A DNA stretch of 64,000 bases from Rhodococcus qingshengii JCM 15477 (GCF_023221595.1 NZ_CP096563.1:4093501-4157500); one strand, 5' to 3'. Counted from the first letter of the stretch, positions 19,163 through 31,800 are shown. Numbers and translations are program-made. The notes: generated from the sequence alone by a model not told the origin.

Positions 19163-19196
19163 GAAGGCCCCCACCTCACCAGGTGGGGGCCTTCTT
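19161..19196 (+). terminator. Intrinsic terminator after tRNA-Lys copy 2
   Basis: AAGAAGGCCCCCACCT, loop CACC, perfect complementary arm ending CTTCTT. It can serve the convergent DUF3618 gene as well. Confidence 0.9.
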
Positions 19197-19221
19197 CATG
19201 TTTTGTCTTCGACAACTCGGG

Positions 19222-19443
19222 TCAGCGAATGATCTTCCGGACCACGAGTATTCCCACCACTGAACCGACTGCGATCAGCGCGTACTTCACTGCCGGCTCG
19301 TTGAGCTTGGCGAGCACCGTCTTCTTGGTGTTCTCGACCAGCCGCTTCGGGTTGGTGCGGACCGTCAGTTCGTCGAGTGTGCTCGCGAGCTGGTTACGCG
19401 CCTTCTCGATCTCGCGTTCGATGCTCTCGGTGTCCCTGGGCAC
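19222..19443 (-). CDS. DUF3618 small membrane protein (Rv2520c-like)
   Basis: A 73-residue protein. An amphipathic charged N-terminal half (SIEREIEKARNQLASTLDEL) is followed by one C-terminal transmembrane helix (YALIAVGSVVGILVV) and a basic end KIIR. The opening heptad-like segment and RTNPKRL are typical of the DUF3618 family. Function is unknown; it is a tail-anchored-like inner membrane protein. GTG at 19443 has GGAGG 7 nt upstream. Next to bcp, as Rv2520c is next to Rv2521. Confidence 0.88.
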   Translation of the reverse strand: MPRDTESIEREIEKARNQLASTLDELTVRTNPKRLVENTKKTVLAKLNEPAVKYALIAVGSVVGILVVRKIIR

Positions 19444-19588
19444 GTGTCCTCCAACTTGTCTGTGTTCTGCTGCTCTGTGTGCGGGTCTGCTGTGCGGACG
19501 CAGCGCGCCGACACTTCGCTCTACCGTAGAGGAGCAGAATGCCCTCGCGCCCACCTGCCGCGCAATTTCTCGACTAACCTCGATTCCC

Positions 19589-20062
19589 GTGACCGAGAAC
19601 AGTAGATTGTCCGCCGGCGACGTCGCGCCGGATTTCACGCTCCCAGACGCCGATGGCAACGAGGTTTCCCTTCACGATTACCGCGGCCGCAAGGTCATCG
19701 TGTACTTCTACCCGGCGGCCAGCACCCCGGGGTGCACCAAGCAGGCCTGCGACTTCCGTGACAGCCTCGCCGAGCTGAACGGCGCCGGCCTCGAAGTCAT
19801 CGGAATCTCGCCGGACAAGCCCGCAAAACTCGCGAAGTTCCGCGATACCGAAGAGTTGACCTTCCCGCTGCTCTCCGATCCCGAGAAGGCGACGCTCGAA
19901 GCCTGGGGCGCGTTCGGTGAGAAGAAGATGTACGGCAAGACCGTCCAGGGCGTCATCCGCTCGACGTTCCTCGTCGACGAGGAAGGCAAGATCGAGGTGG
20001 CCCAGTACAACGTCCGGGCCACCGGCCACGTCGCCAAGCTACGACGCGATCTGTCGGTCTAA
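19589..20062 (+). CDS. bcp: Thioredoxin-dependent peroxiredoxin, Bcp family
   Basis: A 157-residue peroxiredoxin. APDFTLPDADGNEV leads to the active-site helix STPGCTKQAC with peroxidatic Cys49 and resolving Cys54, the atypical two-Cys spacing of BCP/PrxQ. It reduces hydroperoxides in the cytoplasm using thioredoxin. Ortholog of Rv2521 by position and sequence. The GTG at 19589 lies 8 nt after TAACCT, suggesting a leaderless mRNA. The stop overlaps the convergent M20 peptidase by 4 nt. Confidence 0.93.
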   Translation: MTENSRLSAGDVAPDFTLPDADGNEVSLHDYRGRKVIVYFYPAASTPGCTKQACDFRDSLAELNGAGLEVIGISPDKPAKLAKFRDTEELTFPLLSDPEKATLEAWGAFGEKKMYGKTVQGVIRSTFLVDEEGKIEVAQYNVRATGHVAKLRRDLSV

Positions 20063-21408
20063 CGCCCGTACCGGCTCAAGAACAGAGCCTCCGCGAAAGC
20101 GAGATTCTCGATCTCCGACGGGTCGACGCTTTCGTCGGGCGCATGAATGCGGCATTGCGGTTCCTCGACGCCGATCAACGCGATCTCCGCGTCGGGGAAC
20201 TGCTCGGCCAGTGCACTGCACAGCGGTATCGATCCCCCTTGGCCGGCAAATCCGACTTCGCGGCCGTAGGCATCGGTGAGCGCGGACTTCAGCTGCGCGA
20301 AACCTGCACCCTCCGTCGAGGACGAGAACGGCGATCCCGTCGATTCCGGAACGACCTCGATGTGGACGCCCCACGGCGCCGCCGCGCGGAGGTGGTCCGT
20401 CAACAACTTCTGTGCCTGCGCCGGATCCGTGCCAGGCGGGACACGAAGATTCAGGCGTGCCGACGCGCGGGGCGTGATCGCCGCCGCCGAACCCACGACC
20501 GGCGGGCAGTCGATACCCAGGATGGTCAGCGCCGGACGAGCCCACACCTGCTCGGCGACCGAACCGGAACCAGTCAGCTGCACCCCTTCGAGCACCCCGG
20601 CGTCGGAGCGGAACTGATCGCCGTCATAACTGACACCCGCCCATTCCTGGTCGTTGGTCAAGCCTTCGACAGTGGTGTTTCCGGCGCTGTCGTGCAGCGT
20701 CGAGAGTATGTGCACCAGCGCGGTGATCGCATCGGGCGCCGGTCCACCGAAGACACCGGAGTGAATCTCACCCTCGAGCGTCGACACGTGGACCACAACG
20801 TTCGCGATCCCGCGCAATGACGTCGTGATCGTCGGCTCCCCGACTTCGGTGTTGCCGGTATCGGCGATCAGGATCATGTCGGCTGCAAAAAGTTCGGGCC
20901 GCTCTCGCACCAGATCCTCGAGACCGCCAGTGCCCATCTCCTCGGATCCTTCGGCGACGAGCGTCAGGTGGACGCTCGGATCCACACCGGCTGCGGCGAG
21001 CGCTCGCAGAGCTGTCAGATGCATGACGACGTTGCCCTTGCAGTCGGAAGCGCCCCGTCCGTACCACCGTCCGTCGCGCTCGGTGAGCGTGAAAGGCGGG
21101 GAGCCCCAGAGCTCTTCGTTTCCGGGCGGCTGAACGTCGTAGTGGCAGTACAGCAGAACGGTCGGAGCACCGCCCGGGCCTGGTCGACGCCCGACAACCG
21201 CGGCCGAACCGTCGGAGGTCTCGATCGCCTCGATATCGGCGAAACCCTGAGCCCGGAATGCCTCCAGGACCCAATGCGCAGCGGCCGCGCATTCTTCCGG
21301 CGGGTACTGCCGCGCATCGGCGACGGACTTCATCGCCACAAGTGCACTCAGATCCTCACGGGCACGCGGCATGAGTTCACGTACCGCGGTTCGCAGTTCT
21401 TCCGTCAT
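20059..21408 (-). CDS. M20-family metallopeptidase (Rv2522c-like)
   Basis: A 449-residue M20 dipeptidase-type zinc enzyme. Metal ligands and catalytic residues are visible: His in YCHYDVQP, Asp in YGRGASDCKGN, the Glu pair in VAEGSEEMG, Asp in LIADTGN, and the C-terminal His in CRIHAPDES. A dimerisation lid domain lies between about residues 200 and 330. It likely cleaves dipeptides or N-acylated amino acids in the cytoplasm. Gene neighbours bcp and acpS/fas match Rv2522c. An AGAGGGAGA tract precedes the ATG at 21408. Confidence 0.9.
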   Translation of the reverse strand: MTEELRTAVRELMPRAREDLSALVAMKSVADARQYPPEECAAAAHWVLEAFRAQGFADIEAIETSDGSAAVVGRRPGPGGAPTVLLYCHYDVQPPGNEELWGSPPFTLTERDGRWYGRGASDCKGNVVMHLTALRALAAAGVDPSVHLTLVAEGSEEMGTGGLEDLVRERPELFAADMILIADTGNTEVGEPTITTSLRGIANVVVHVSTLEGEIHSGVFGGPAPDAITALVHILSTLHDSAGNTTVEGLTNDQEWAGVSYDGDQFRSDAGVLEGVQLTGSGSVAEQVWARPALTILGIDCPPVVGSAAAITPRASARLNLRVPPGTDPAQAQKLLTDHLRAAAPWGVHIEVVPESTGSPFSSSTEGAGFAQLKSALTDAYGREVGFAGQGGSIPLCSALAEQFPDAEIALIGVEEPQCRIHAPDESVDPSEIENLAFAEALFLSRYGR

Positions 21409-21542
21409 CGTCTCCCTCTCCTCGGCATCGAATCTCGGTGTGCCCGAAGAATCTCAGTCTGCCCGAATCGGACGTAGGCAGGCGCCAGGATCGCCGTTGC
21501 GCCACACCGCGCAGCAACCTCTTCGGCTACTGGACAGTTGGT

Positions 21543-21559
21543 CACCTAGTATCGAGGTG
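21543..21559. promoter_or_regulatory. Putative operator upstream of tetR
   Basis: CACCT and AGGTG arms with a 7-nt spacer lie between the divergent M20 peptidase and tetR genes. An autoregulatory TetR site is possible from position only. Confidence 0.35.
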
Positions 21560-21638
21560 TGGCAACAGCATCGGGACTCGTGTGCGCGCACCTGCGCGGT
21601 GCGTTTCGACCGATCACGACCGCCGAAGTAGGTGGCCG

Positions 21639-22400
21639 ATGACACCGGATAATGCACAAGTCCCAAATTCGACAGAAAACACCGATAGCCTGGAAGACGT
21701 GCAGCCCACGACTCGTCACCGCGCGCGGCGACGAGTCGACCCAGCACTGGAGAATCCCCAGAGCCTCGAAGAACCGCAGGAACTGCTGCCGCGCAAGCGT
21801 CCGACGCAAGAGCGCAGCCAGCGTAAATTCGACGCACTCCTGGCTGCGTCACGGGAACTCCTCACCGATGTCGGTTTCGAATCGTTCACCTGTGAAGAAG
21901 TCGCGGCACGTGCTGACGTCCCGATTGGGACGCTTTACCAGTTCTTCGCGAACAAGTACGTCATCGTGTGCGAATTGAACCGCCAGGACCTCGTCGGGGT
22001 CCAGCACGAGCTTGCTCAGTTCGGCGGCGAAGTACCCTCGCTCGACTGGTTGCGGTTCCTGAACAGTTTCGTCGATCACATGGCCGGGCTGTGGACGTCT
22101 GATCCGTCGCGCCGCGAGGTCTGGCTGGCGATGCAGTCGACGCCGTCCACGCGGGCAACCGGAGTCATTCACGAAAAGCAGTTCGCCGAGACCGTTGCGA
22201 AAATGCTCGGCCCGTTGACGCCTCGTACGCGGCGAGATCGTCGCCTGATGATGGCGGAAGTTCTTGTCCACGTGGTGTATTCGATGCTCAATTTCTCGGT
22301 TCAGGACGGTCAGTCGCATGCCGACGCCGTCGCCGAACTGAAAAGGTTGATGATCGCGTATCTCCTCGTCGCCGAGAAGGAATCCCGCACGAAGGACTAG
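21639..22400 (+). CDS. TetR-family transcriptional regulator
   Basis: A 253-residue TetR regulator with a long acidic and arginine-rich N-terminal extension of about 55 residues. The helix-turn-helix follows (FTCEEVAARADVPIGTLYQFF), then a helical ligand domain. The ATG at 21639 gives the extended form; the frame is open further upstream through the intergenic dyad. The gene is convergent with acpS-fas. It does not resemble M. tuberculosis FasR (Rv3208), the known fas regulator, beyond the family fold, so a role in fas control is not supported by sequence. Confidence 0.82.
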   Translation: MTPDNAQVPNSTENTDSLEDVQPTTRHRARRRVDPALENPQSLEEPQELLPRKRPTQERSQRKFDALLAASRELLTDVGFESFTCEEVAARADVPIGTLYQFFANKYVIVCELNRQDLVGVQHELAQFGGEVPSLDWLRFLNSFVDHMAGLWTSDPSRREVWLAMQSTPSTRATGVIHEKQFAETVAKMLGPLTPRTRRDRRLMMAEVLVHVVYSMLNFSVQDGQSHADAVAELKRLMIAYLLVAEKESRTKD

Positions 22401-22409
22401 TCGAACGAC

Positions 22410-22444
22410 AAAGAGCCGGTCTCCCCTTGGGAGACCGGCTCTTT
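22410..22444. terminator. Bidirectional terminator between tetR and acpS
   Basis: AAAGAGCCGGTCTCCC pairs perfectly with GGGAGACCGGCTCTTT across a 3-nt loop. A/T runs at both ends serve both convergent genes. Confidence 0.92.
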
Positions 22445-22458
22445 CGTGTCCGGCAGTG

Positions 22459-22857
22459 CTACTCCGGGTCGGATTCGATGACCGCGAAAGCGCCCGCCAT
22501 GTCCCCGTCGTGCGTGAGCGAAATATGAATCTTCACTCCGGTCAGGTGTTTGGCCACGTCACCGCGAAGCCGGATGCCGGGGCGCCCCCAGGCGTCCGAG
22601 ACGACCTCGATCTGATTGTGGATCATTTCCCCCAGCACCGGTGGGCCGGCGAAGAGAGCAGTTGACCATGCCTTGATCACTGCTTCCTTCGCAGCCCACC
22701 GGGCGGCGAAATGTCGTGCCGGTTCGGAGCTCCGGGTAGCGGCGTCTCGACGCTCGCCCGGTGTGAAGTTGTCGAGCATTGCCGTTCCCGGCCTGTTCAA
22801 TTGCTCGGCGAACTCCGACACCGTCACGAGGTCGAAACCGATACCCAGAACTCCCAT
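22459..22857 (-). CDS. acpS: Holo-[acyl-carrier-protein] synthase
   Basis: A 132-residue 4'-phosphopantetheinyl transferase. Asp9 in LGIGFDL and the RWAAKEAVIKA motif supply the Mg-binding residues, and ISLTHDGDMAGAFAV is the C-terminal signature. It moves phosphopantetheine from CoA to the ACP serine of FAS I, and probably to other carriers. It begins 10 nt after the fas stop, the same fas-acpS operon as Rv2524c-Rv2523c. Confidence 0.96.
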   Translation of the reverse strand: MGVLGIGFDLVTVSEFAEQLNRPGTAMLDNFTPGERRDAATRSSEPARHFAARWAAKEAVIKAWSTALFAGPPVLGEMIHNQIEVVSDAWGRPGIRLRGDVAKHLTGVKIHISLTHDGDMAGAFAVIESDPE

Positions 22858-22867
22858 ACCGTGACTA

Positions 22868-25800
22868 CTACTTGCAGCCGGGCAGATTCGAGCGGTACAC
22901 CTGGTCTGCGCCGAGTCGTGCGTCCTCGCTCAGCAGCATGTCCGCTTCGAGCTGACGCGACGCCTTGGCCGGCGTTCCGTCGGCACCGAGGCGACGATCC
23001 GCCGGGCGCTCGTAGAGGCTGTCGCCACCGCACATCGCCTTCGCGAGGCGACGCTGACCGTCGATCGTCCGCTGCTGGGCCGCAGCAACATAGGCGTCAC
23101 GCTTGTCGGCCGGAACCGACTCGACGAATGCCTGCGGGTGCACGACTGCGATCAGTCCGGAGACGTGACCGAAGCCGAGGCTGGTCAGCAGGCCCGCGCG
23201 CAGCGGAAGATGCTCACCGAACTTGAGCGGCTGACGTGCCCACACGAGGTGCTCGAATTCGGCCATCTTGTCGTCGACGCAGTCGAGGCTGCGGTTCGGC
23301 GGGACGATGCCCTGGCTCAGTACCTGGCAGAGCCCGATCAGCTGGAAGGCTGCGGCACCACCCTTGGCGTGACCGGTCAGGCTCTTCTGCGAGACCACGA
23401 ACATCGGCGCGCCTTCACTGCGTCCCAATGCCCCGGCGAGGCGCTCGTGCAGCTCTGCCTCGTTGGGATCGTTGGCGGCAGTGGAGGTGTCGTGCTTGGA
23501 GATCACGGCGATGTCGTCGGCGCTCACGCCGAGTGCGTTGAGCGAGAGTGCGAGCTGCGAATCCGCTCCCCCACGTCCGGCGCCCAGTGCTCCGAGTCCC
23601 GGTGCCGGGATCGAGGTGTGGACACCGTCGGCGAACGATCCGGCCCAGGCGACCACACCGAGGACGGGAAGACCCATCTCGAGTGCCAGGTCACCGCGAG
23701 CGAGGAGAATCGTTCCGCCACCGGCCGACTCGACGAATCCGCCGCGGCGACGATCGTTGGCCCGCGAGAAGCGGCGATCCTCGATGCCCTTGGCATGCAT
23801 GTCCTCGGTCTTGGCAGTGGCCGACATGTCGCCGAAGCCGATGATGCCTTCCGTGCTCAGATCGTCGAACCCGCCGGCAACAACCAACTGCGCCTTGCCG
23901 AGTCGGATCTTGTCGACGCCTTCTTCGACGGATACCGCTGCCGTGGCGCAGGCGGCGACGGGGTGAACCATCGCGCCGTAACCGCCGACGTACGACTGAA
24001 CGACGTGCGCTGCAATGACGTTTGGCAGCGCTTCCTGCAGGATGTCGTTCGGACGGTTCTCGCCGAGCAGCGTGTCGATGTACAGGCTCCTCATGGAGGT
24101 CATGCCGCCCATGCCGGTGCCCTGCGTGTTGGCGACCAGGCTCGGGTGTACCCAGCGGAGCAGTTCGCTCGGAGTGAAGCCGCCGGTGAGGAAGGCGTCC
24201 ACCGTTGCGACGATGTTCCAGAGGCCGACGCGGTCGACCGAATCTGCCATGTCGGCGGGGATGCCCCACTTGGTGACGTCGAAGTTGGTCGGAATCTGAC
24301 CGCCCACACTACGAGTCAGCTTCATCTTGCGCGGAACGCGGATCTCGGTGCCTGCGCGGCGGGTGACCGTCCAGTCTCCGGACTCGGCGGAAACCGTCGC
24401 CGTCGTGTTCTCCGGATCGGATTCGACGAAGGCCTGAGCCTCTGCCTCACTGCCGACCACGAAGCTCAGATCCTTGTCCAGGAACACGGAGGTGAGCAGC
24501 GGAGCGGTGTTGTCGATCATCGCGCCCTCGTCGACGTAGCGACGGATGCCGCAACGCTCGACGACTGCGTCGTGGTACTTGTCGGCGATTTCCGCCTCGG
24601 GTACCAGGTCACCGGATTCGACGTCGTACCAGCCCGGCTTGGGGTCGTTCTCCCAGACGATGAGTCCGGTGTTCCACGCCAATTCGAGAACGCCTGCGGC
24701 AGAGAGCTGCTCGTCGACCTCCATCTCGAAGCGGGTACGCGAGGAACCGTAGGGTCCGAGCTCTCCGGCACCCACGATGACCACGAGGTCCGCGGGGGTG
24801 ACGTCCAGTTCGGGCCAGCTCGGAGCCTTGACCGAGTCGTCGATGCGAGCCGGCGCGGGCAGCGCCAGGATGCTGGACTCGTCCACTGCTTCGTCGACGG
24901 CCTCGGCGATCTCGGCCACCTCGGCAGCTTCCTTGGCCAGTGCGGCGAGGTCGAGGTTCGCCTCGGCGAGCCCACCGGTCAGGTCGACCTCGAGCGGAGC
25001 CTCTGCAGCAGCGCGACGCGACTCACGCGTTGCCGTCTTCAGTAGCTGGGTCGCCATCTCCTGGGTGGACCAGGTGCGGACGCCCGCAGCTTCGACTGCG
25101 TCGACGATCGGATCGTTGTGACCCATGAGTCCGGTTCCGCGAACCCAACCGATGACGGCGTGTGCCAACGTGACCCGCTCGGCCCAGTTGCGCTCGGCCT
25201 TCCAACGGTTCACCACGGCGATCAACGAAGCCTTGGCCTCACCGTAAGCACCGTCACCACCAAATGTTCCGCGGTTCGGCGAACCGGGCAGCACCACGTG
25301 CAGGTGCGTGTCGACGTCGCTGTCGTAACCGATCTTCGAGAGACCGCCGATGAGGCGCTCCACCGACCAGAGCAACACGCGCATTTCCATTTCGGCGCGA
25401 GCGCCGGCGTCGGAAAGTTCACCGCCGACACGGGGAGCTGCGAACGGGAAGAGCATCGTCGGCGTCATGGCCGGCTTGATGAGCTTCTTTGCGCCGCCCG
25501 CGTTTTCGGTGGCCTCGTTGCCGATCCAGTCGATCAGCGCGTCGACGTCGGTGTACGACGCCATGTTCGCGGGAACCACCCAGAGGGCGGCACCGGCGCG
25601 AGCGTTCTCGCGGTACAGGTCGCGGTAGAAGCCGAGACGCTGACCGTCGAGTCGCGAGGTGGTCACGAATACCGTTGCGCCACCGGCAAGGAGCTTGCCC
25701 GTGACCGCTGCCGCGATGGAACCCTTGCTGGCGCCCGTCACTACTGCGACCTCGCCTGCCCACTCGGGTGCGTCGGATTCTGCCGCAGCAGCCGCATCAG

Positions 25801-28800
25801 CGATGCGGGTGTAGACCTCGGCGAGTGCGGTGCGGCCTTCGTCGGTCGCACGGGTGGCCCACCACTTCGCCTGTGCGGCGACGGTGGAGCCGGCACCGAT
25901 GAAGTTCTCGACCGACAACGCGGTGTCACCGAGCCAAATGCGAGCGAGATCCTCACGCGCACTTGCCCAGCGGTCGTCGAGCAGAACGGCCTTCTGCGCG
26001 TCGAATGCCGGAGCAACCAGACGCGGCCAGTCGGAGCCGAGTTCAGCCGAGACCAGGTCGACCAGTTCGGTGTCCTCGACCGTCGCGACTGCCGTTTCTT
26101 CGTTCAGTCCGAGCTGCTCGAGTACCAGGCGTGCGGCCGAGGCCAGAACGCCGTTGCGACCGGTGATGTTCTCGGTGAACTCACCCAGAGCGGCTGCGTC
26201 GACGGTTCCGCCGCTTCCGCCGCCGGTAGCGGGCAACGAGACGCTGACTCCACGAGCAGACCCGACCGAGGCAACTGCGCTGTCGATGACTGCGTCCACT
26301 GCTGCCGCGTCGGCCAGTGCGCCGGAGCTCAGGCCACCGAGGTCGCCGCCGCGGATGCTGGCGCCGTCACGGGTACCGAGAGCCACTGCTGCGGTGACGT
26401 GGTGTGCCCAGCCGTCGCCCAGTTCCCAGACCTTCTTGACGCGGTCGGCGATGTAGCCGGGACGCTTGCCCGAGGGGCCGAAGACCTTACGCAGGTGATC
26501 GTTGATCGAATCGGAGAGCACCGGTCCGAACGGCTTGTACGTACGGGCGAGCTTGTCGACGGTTGCCCCCAGGGAGCCCATGTCGGCGTCTGCGGCCCCG
26601 TCGATGGCACCGAGGGAGAGCTCGGAGCCGAGGTCGACCAGAAGCTGGTTGCGACGCGAGGAAACGCCGTCGCACAGTGCCTCGATCGTGTCCGCGGGGC
26701 CGACCTGATCGGGACGGAGCTTGGTCCACAGGCTGATCAGGACCTTCGTGGCGTCGGGCGCCTTGAAGGTGAGGTCGTCCGGACGCGGTCCACCCGAAGG
26801 TGCAGCCGGCGCGGCAGCGGCAACCGGAGCAGCGGCCGCGGCGGCCGGAGCAGCCTGCGCGGCAGGCGCTTCGATCTCGTCGTCGTCATCGACAGCGGGG
26901 TCGACGTCGGTGCCGTAGACGATCGCGGCTTCGCGCTCGACGTTGAGAACCTCGACCGGGTAGCCGAAGCGGCCCGGCAGCTTGAGGGTCTGCGACGCGA
27001 GGTTTGCAACGGTCGGGGCAGCGCCGAGACCGATCTCGACGAAGCGTTCGACCCCGAGTCCACCTTCGGACTCGTCACCGAAGAGCAGGTCCTGCGTCTC
27101 GATCCAACGGACCGGGCTGGCGAACTGCCAAGCCAGCAGCTCGATCAGGATGATGCGGGACAACTCGTGAGTGCGCGTTGCGTAGCTGTCGAAGTCTGCG
27201 AGGACTTCCTGCAGCGGCTCGGACGGCACCAGGTCGGCGATTTCCTGAACGAAGTCACGACGCAGCGAGAACGGCTTCGGAACCAGGTTCGGGATGTAGC
27301 GGCCGATCAGGATGTCCGGGTCGATGTCGTGCGGGAGCAAGTCCTGCAGGCACACGCGGAAGTCCGCCACGCCACCGCGAAGGACGGTGGAGTGGAACGG
27401 CACGTCGATGCCGGGAACCTGGATGTATGCCCGCTTGCCACCGAATTCTGCTCGGCGACGATCGATTTCGACCTCGAGTGCGTCGAGACCGGCTACCGAA
27501 CCGGCGATGGCGTACTGGCTGCCGCGCAGGTTCAGGTTGACGATTTCGAGGAACTCACCGGAGGTCTCGGCGACACCGGCGACGAAGCCCTGCACGTCGT
27601 CGTCGGAAACACCGATCTGCGACGGGCGAATAGCGGCCATGCGGTAGTCGGAGCGTCCGGCTTCGTCACGGGGAACGAGCTGGTGCATGGCGGAGCCACG
27701 CTGGAAGACGACCTCGAGAAGTGCTTCGAGCGGGAAAACCTCGGCGACAGCGGCGAGTGCGTTGTACTCACCGACCGAGTGACCGGCCAGAAGGGAATCC
27801 TCGATGAAGGTTCCGGATTCGCGCAGCTCGGCAACCTGGGCAACACCGAGAACGGCCATGGCCACCTGGGTGAACTGAGTCAGGTGCAGGACACCGTCGG
27901 GATGCCTGTGCTCGACACCACGGGCCTTGACGGTCACCGGGTTGTCGCGCACGACAGCGAGAATCGAGAATCCGAGTGCCTTACGAGTGTGCTTGTCCGC
28001 GCGCTCCCAGACGTCGCGGGCGGCCTTGGAGCGTGCGCGAGCGTCGAGGCCCATGCCCGGGCGCTGAATGCCCTGGCCGGGGAAGGCGTAGACGGTCTTC
28101 GGCGCGGCGGTGCGGCCGGTGGCGACCATGACCAGTTCACCGTCGATGCGGCAGCCGACCTCGACGATTTCCGCGCCCTGGTCGATACCGACACGATCGA
28201 CACGGACGTCGATCTCGGCGCCGGGTCGAACCATCCCGAGGAAGCGAGCTGTCCAGGCGGTCAGGCGGCGCGGCGGGACGCGGGTCTCGGCCGGGTCGAC
28301 TGCGGTGACTACCTGCTGCGCTGCGGCGGAGAGCCACATGCCGTGCACGATCGGCGTTCCGAGGCCGGCCAGCAGAGCGGCGTTGTCGGAGGTGTGAATC
28401 GGGTTGTGGTCACCGGAAACCTGAGCGAAGGCGCCCATGCTGACCGGAGCGAGGATCTTCGCGTCACGGCGACGACGACGCGAGGTGTCGACAGCCGCAT
28501 CGCTGATCGATCCACCGGCGCGAGCCGGGTCGGCGAGTTCGCCTGCACCGGTGCGTCCGCGGATCGCGAAACGCTCGGTCATGGTGACGACTGCGGGGGC
28601 GTCGAGGCCCTCGCCGAGCATGGCACCGACCTCGACCTTGACCTCGACGACACGACCGAGGTCGGTGTCGAGAACCGAGGCGACCTCGGCATTGACCACG
28701 AGAATGCTTGTCTCGGAGGGAAGTTCACCGACGAAGTCGACGGTGTGGTCGAGGTGGACCAGGTCGAGCATGCCTTCGATAACGGAAAGACTGTCGAGCT

Positions 28801-31800
28801 TGGCTGCGCCGAGGACTGCGAACACTGCAGGCCAGCATGCTCCGACGACGACGTCCGGAACAGCCTTGCCGCTGACACTGAGCGTGGCGGGCAGACCGGA
28901 ACCGGTGACACCGGCGTGATCGGCGATGCGATCGGGAACCCACGCGACGTTGAGGCGAGCCTTGCCGTTCTTGACTGTCGGAAGTTCCTGTCCGGCAGCA
29001 ACTGCCAGGAGCGCGGACATCGCACCTTCGGCATCGGCTTCGGTGACAACCGGAGCGCCGCCGTCGACGACGGACTCGGGGATCGTGATCGTGATGTCGA
29101 CCGACTTGCCTGCCACCAACGGAACCGAAAGCAGCACGTGCGAGGAATCGACGACGGTCAGACTGGAACCGGTGGTGCCGTGAACTGCCTTGTCGGCAGA
29201 CTCTGCACTCCACTCGTCGAGGTCGCCGAGACGACGGACGGGGTTCTGGGTCAGGCGGCCGGCCCACTGGAGGTCAGGAGCCGAGAGAACGGCGTCGAGA
29301 AGTCCGGGTGCGGAATCCTGGTGGCGACGGCTCGCGAGTGCAACCGGAGTGGTTCCGGCAGCAACCAATTCGTCGTAGGTCGCCTTCTCGAAGCGATCGA
29401 GCAGGTCACCGACCGGCTCGTCGACACGGGTGATGCCGGCGACGGCAACGGTGCCGGGGATGACGCAAACCTGATCGGCGGTGTAGCGGGGGTCGTGTGC
29501 CTGCCACAGGGAGTCGCTGCGCCACCAACGACGCACGTCACCGTCGACGACGGGAACGAAGTTGACCGGCTTGCCCGGCGTCTTGCACAACGAGATGAAG
29601 AACGAGACGTCTGCGGGATGCAGAACGGTGGTCGAGTAGTCCGGGTACGACGCCTGCAGTGCGCAGATTGCAGCCTCGGGGCGCTCGAGGGTCTCGGCGT
29701 CAGCGAACAGCGTGGGGATCGGGCCGCGGTCGACCGGGTGCAGACGCGCCTCGGTGCGCTGGAGCATCTCGCCGAAGCGAGCACGCCAGGTGATGTCGAG
29801 CCACGGGCTCGACGTCGCCTCGACGATGGCGTCCTGAAGATCGGCGCCGCAGTCGAATTCCTTCGCCGCGTCGATGCCGACGGTCAGCTCGAGGTAGCGG
29901 CGCAGCCACTGTGCGTACGTCATGGTCTCGACGTCGCCGAAGTACGGCTTGGCGGTGACGTCGAGGGCGGCGATGATCTCGTCGCGGCGCTCGGCCACTG
30001 CCTCGGAATCGCCGGCAACCTCGTCGAGGAGGCGCCCGGTACGCGAAGCCGCGTTGTCGATCTCGTGGATGTCGGCACCGAGCTGGCTACGGCCGGAGGC
30101 CATTCCGCCTTCAGCGGTACCTGCACCGACCCAGTCCGGCGTACCGGGTGTGTCGACGAGGAGCTGCTTGACCTCGGGAGAGGTGGTGGCCTCGAGAGTC
30201 GCCATGGCTGCGGTGCCGACCAGGATGCCGTCGACGGGCATGGCCGGGAAACCGGCTGCGGCGGACCAGCGACCGGTCAGGTAATCAGCTGCGCGCTCGG
30301 GTGTTCCGATGCCGCCACCGACGCAGATGACCAGGTTCGGGCGTGTACGCAGCTCGGCGTACGTGTCGAGGAGCAGGTCGTCGAGGTCTTCCCACGAGTG
30401 GTGTCCGCCGGCGCGGCCGCCTTCGATGTGGACGATGACCGGGAAGTTCGGAACCTCGTTGGCGATGCGGATCACGGAGCGGATCTGCGCCACGGTGCCG
30501 GGCTTGAATGCAATGTTGGTGATGCCGATCTCGGACAACTCGTCGATGAGAGCAACAGCCTCTTCGAGTTCCGGGATACCGGCGGTGACGATGACGCCGT
30601 CGATGGGAGCACCGGCGGTACGGGCACGCTGCACGAGGCGCTTGCCACCGAGTTGCAGCTTCCACAGGTACGGGTCGAGGAACAGGGAGTTGAACTGGAC
30701 CGCGCGGCCCGGCTCGAGCAGCATCTTCAGCTCTGCGACACGGTCTTCGAAGATTTCTTCGGTGACCTGCCCGCCACCGGCAAGCTCGGCCCAGTGACCG
30801 GCATTGGCTGCCGCGGCAACGATCTTGGCGTCGACCGTCGTCGGCGTCATACCTGCTAGCAGGATGGGTGAACGACCGGTCAGCTTCGTGAACGCGGTCT
30901 CGACGCCGATACGGCCGCCGGGAAGCGCAACGGGCTTCGGCGCGAACTCGGACCACGAACGTGAGACCTCAGGTGCTGCACCGGGGGTGAGCAGATTGCG
31001 GTGTCCGCCGCGGGTGGCTGCGGCAATGATGCCGATGCCCTGTCCACGCAGCGAAGAGGACGTCATACGGGTCAGCTGATCGCTGGGTCCGAGATCGAGA
31101 ATCCACTTGGCGCCGGCGGAGATTGCGCCGTCGACAGCCTCGACCCAGTCGACCGGATCGACGAGGACACCCTGCGCAAGTTCGCGCGCACGGTCCGCGT
31201 CGAGACCGCAACGGGTCGCCCAGCTGCCGACGAGTTCGACGGCCTCGGTCAATGCGGGGTGATGGAAGCCGATTTCGGTGTCGAGCGGATCGAAGGACGG
31301 CGCGAAGACGGAACCGCCACGCTTCTTACCCTCACGCTCGCGGGCTTCCTCGGCTTCGATCTGTTCACAACGCTCTTGCACGCGTGCCAGCTCAGCGGGC
31401 GGCCCGGCGAGAACGACGCGGCGACGGCCGTTGCGGATGGCGAGGACAGCCGCGCGCTCAGGCGCCACACCCTCGGCAAGCTCGGCGACGATGGCGGCGA
31501 GACGCTCGGGATCGACGCCCGAGACCGCAACCATCGGCTTCGCGGAGGCGCCGGCGATGACGCCGCGGCGACGGCCGACCAAGCTGGCAGCAGCACCGAC
31601 GAGCTGTGCGACGGCGAGGAGTTCACCGTCGTCATTGCCCTGCGCGGCTACGGCAGCCGTGGCCAGAAGGCCCTGCGAGTGGCCGATGACGGCAGCCGGC
31701 GGGTTACCGGCTACATCCAGACCCTGAGCGGAGAGTGCACGCAACGCCGCAAGCTGCGTGAGGAAGACGCCCGGGAGTGACACCGGAGCTGCGGTGAGCG

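Noticed and set aside
21639..22400. TetR next to acpS-fas considered as FasR
   Set aside because: The sequence does not resemble M. tuberculosis FasR outside the generic helix-turn-helix, and the gene is convergent with, not upstream of, fas.
25118..30859. A 1913-codon open frame on the plus strand opposite fas
   Set aside because: It runs antisense to a verified FAS I chain, has low-complexity Asp/Gly/Arg-rich content with no domain, and is explained by the GC-rich codon pattern of the opposite strand.
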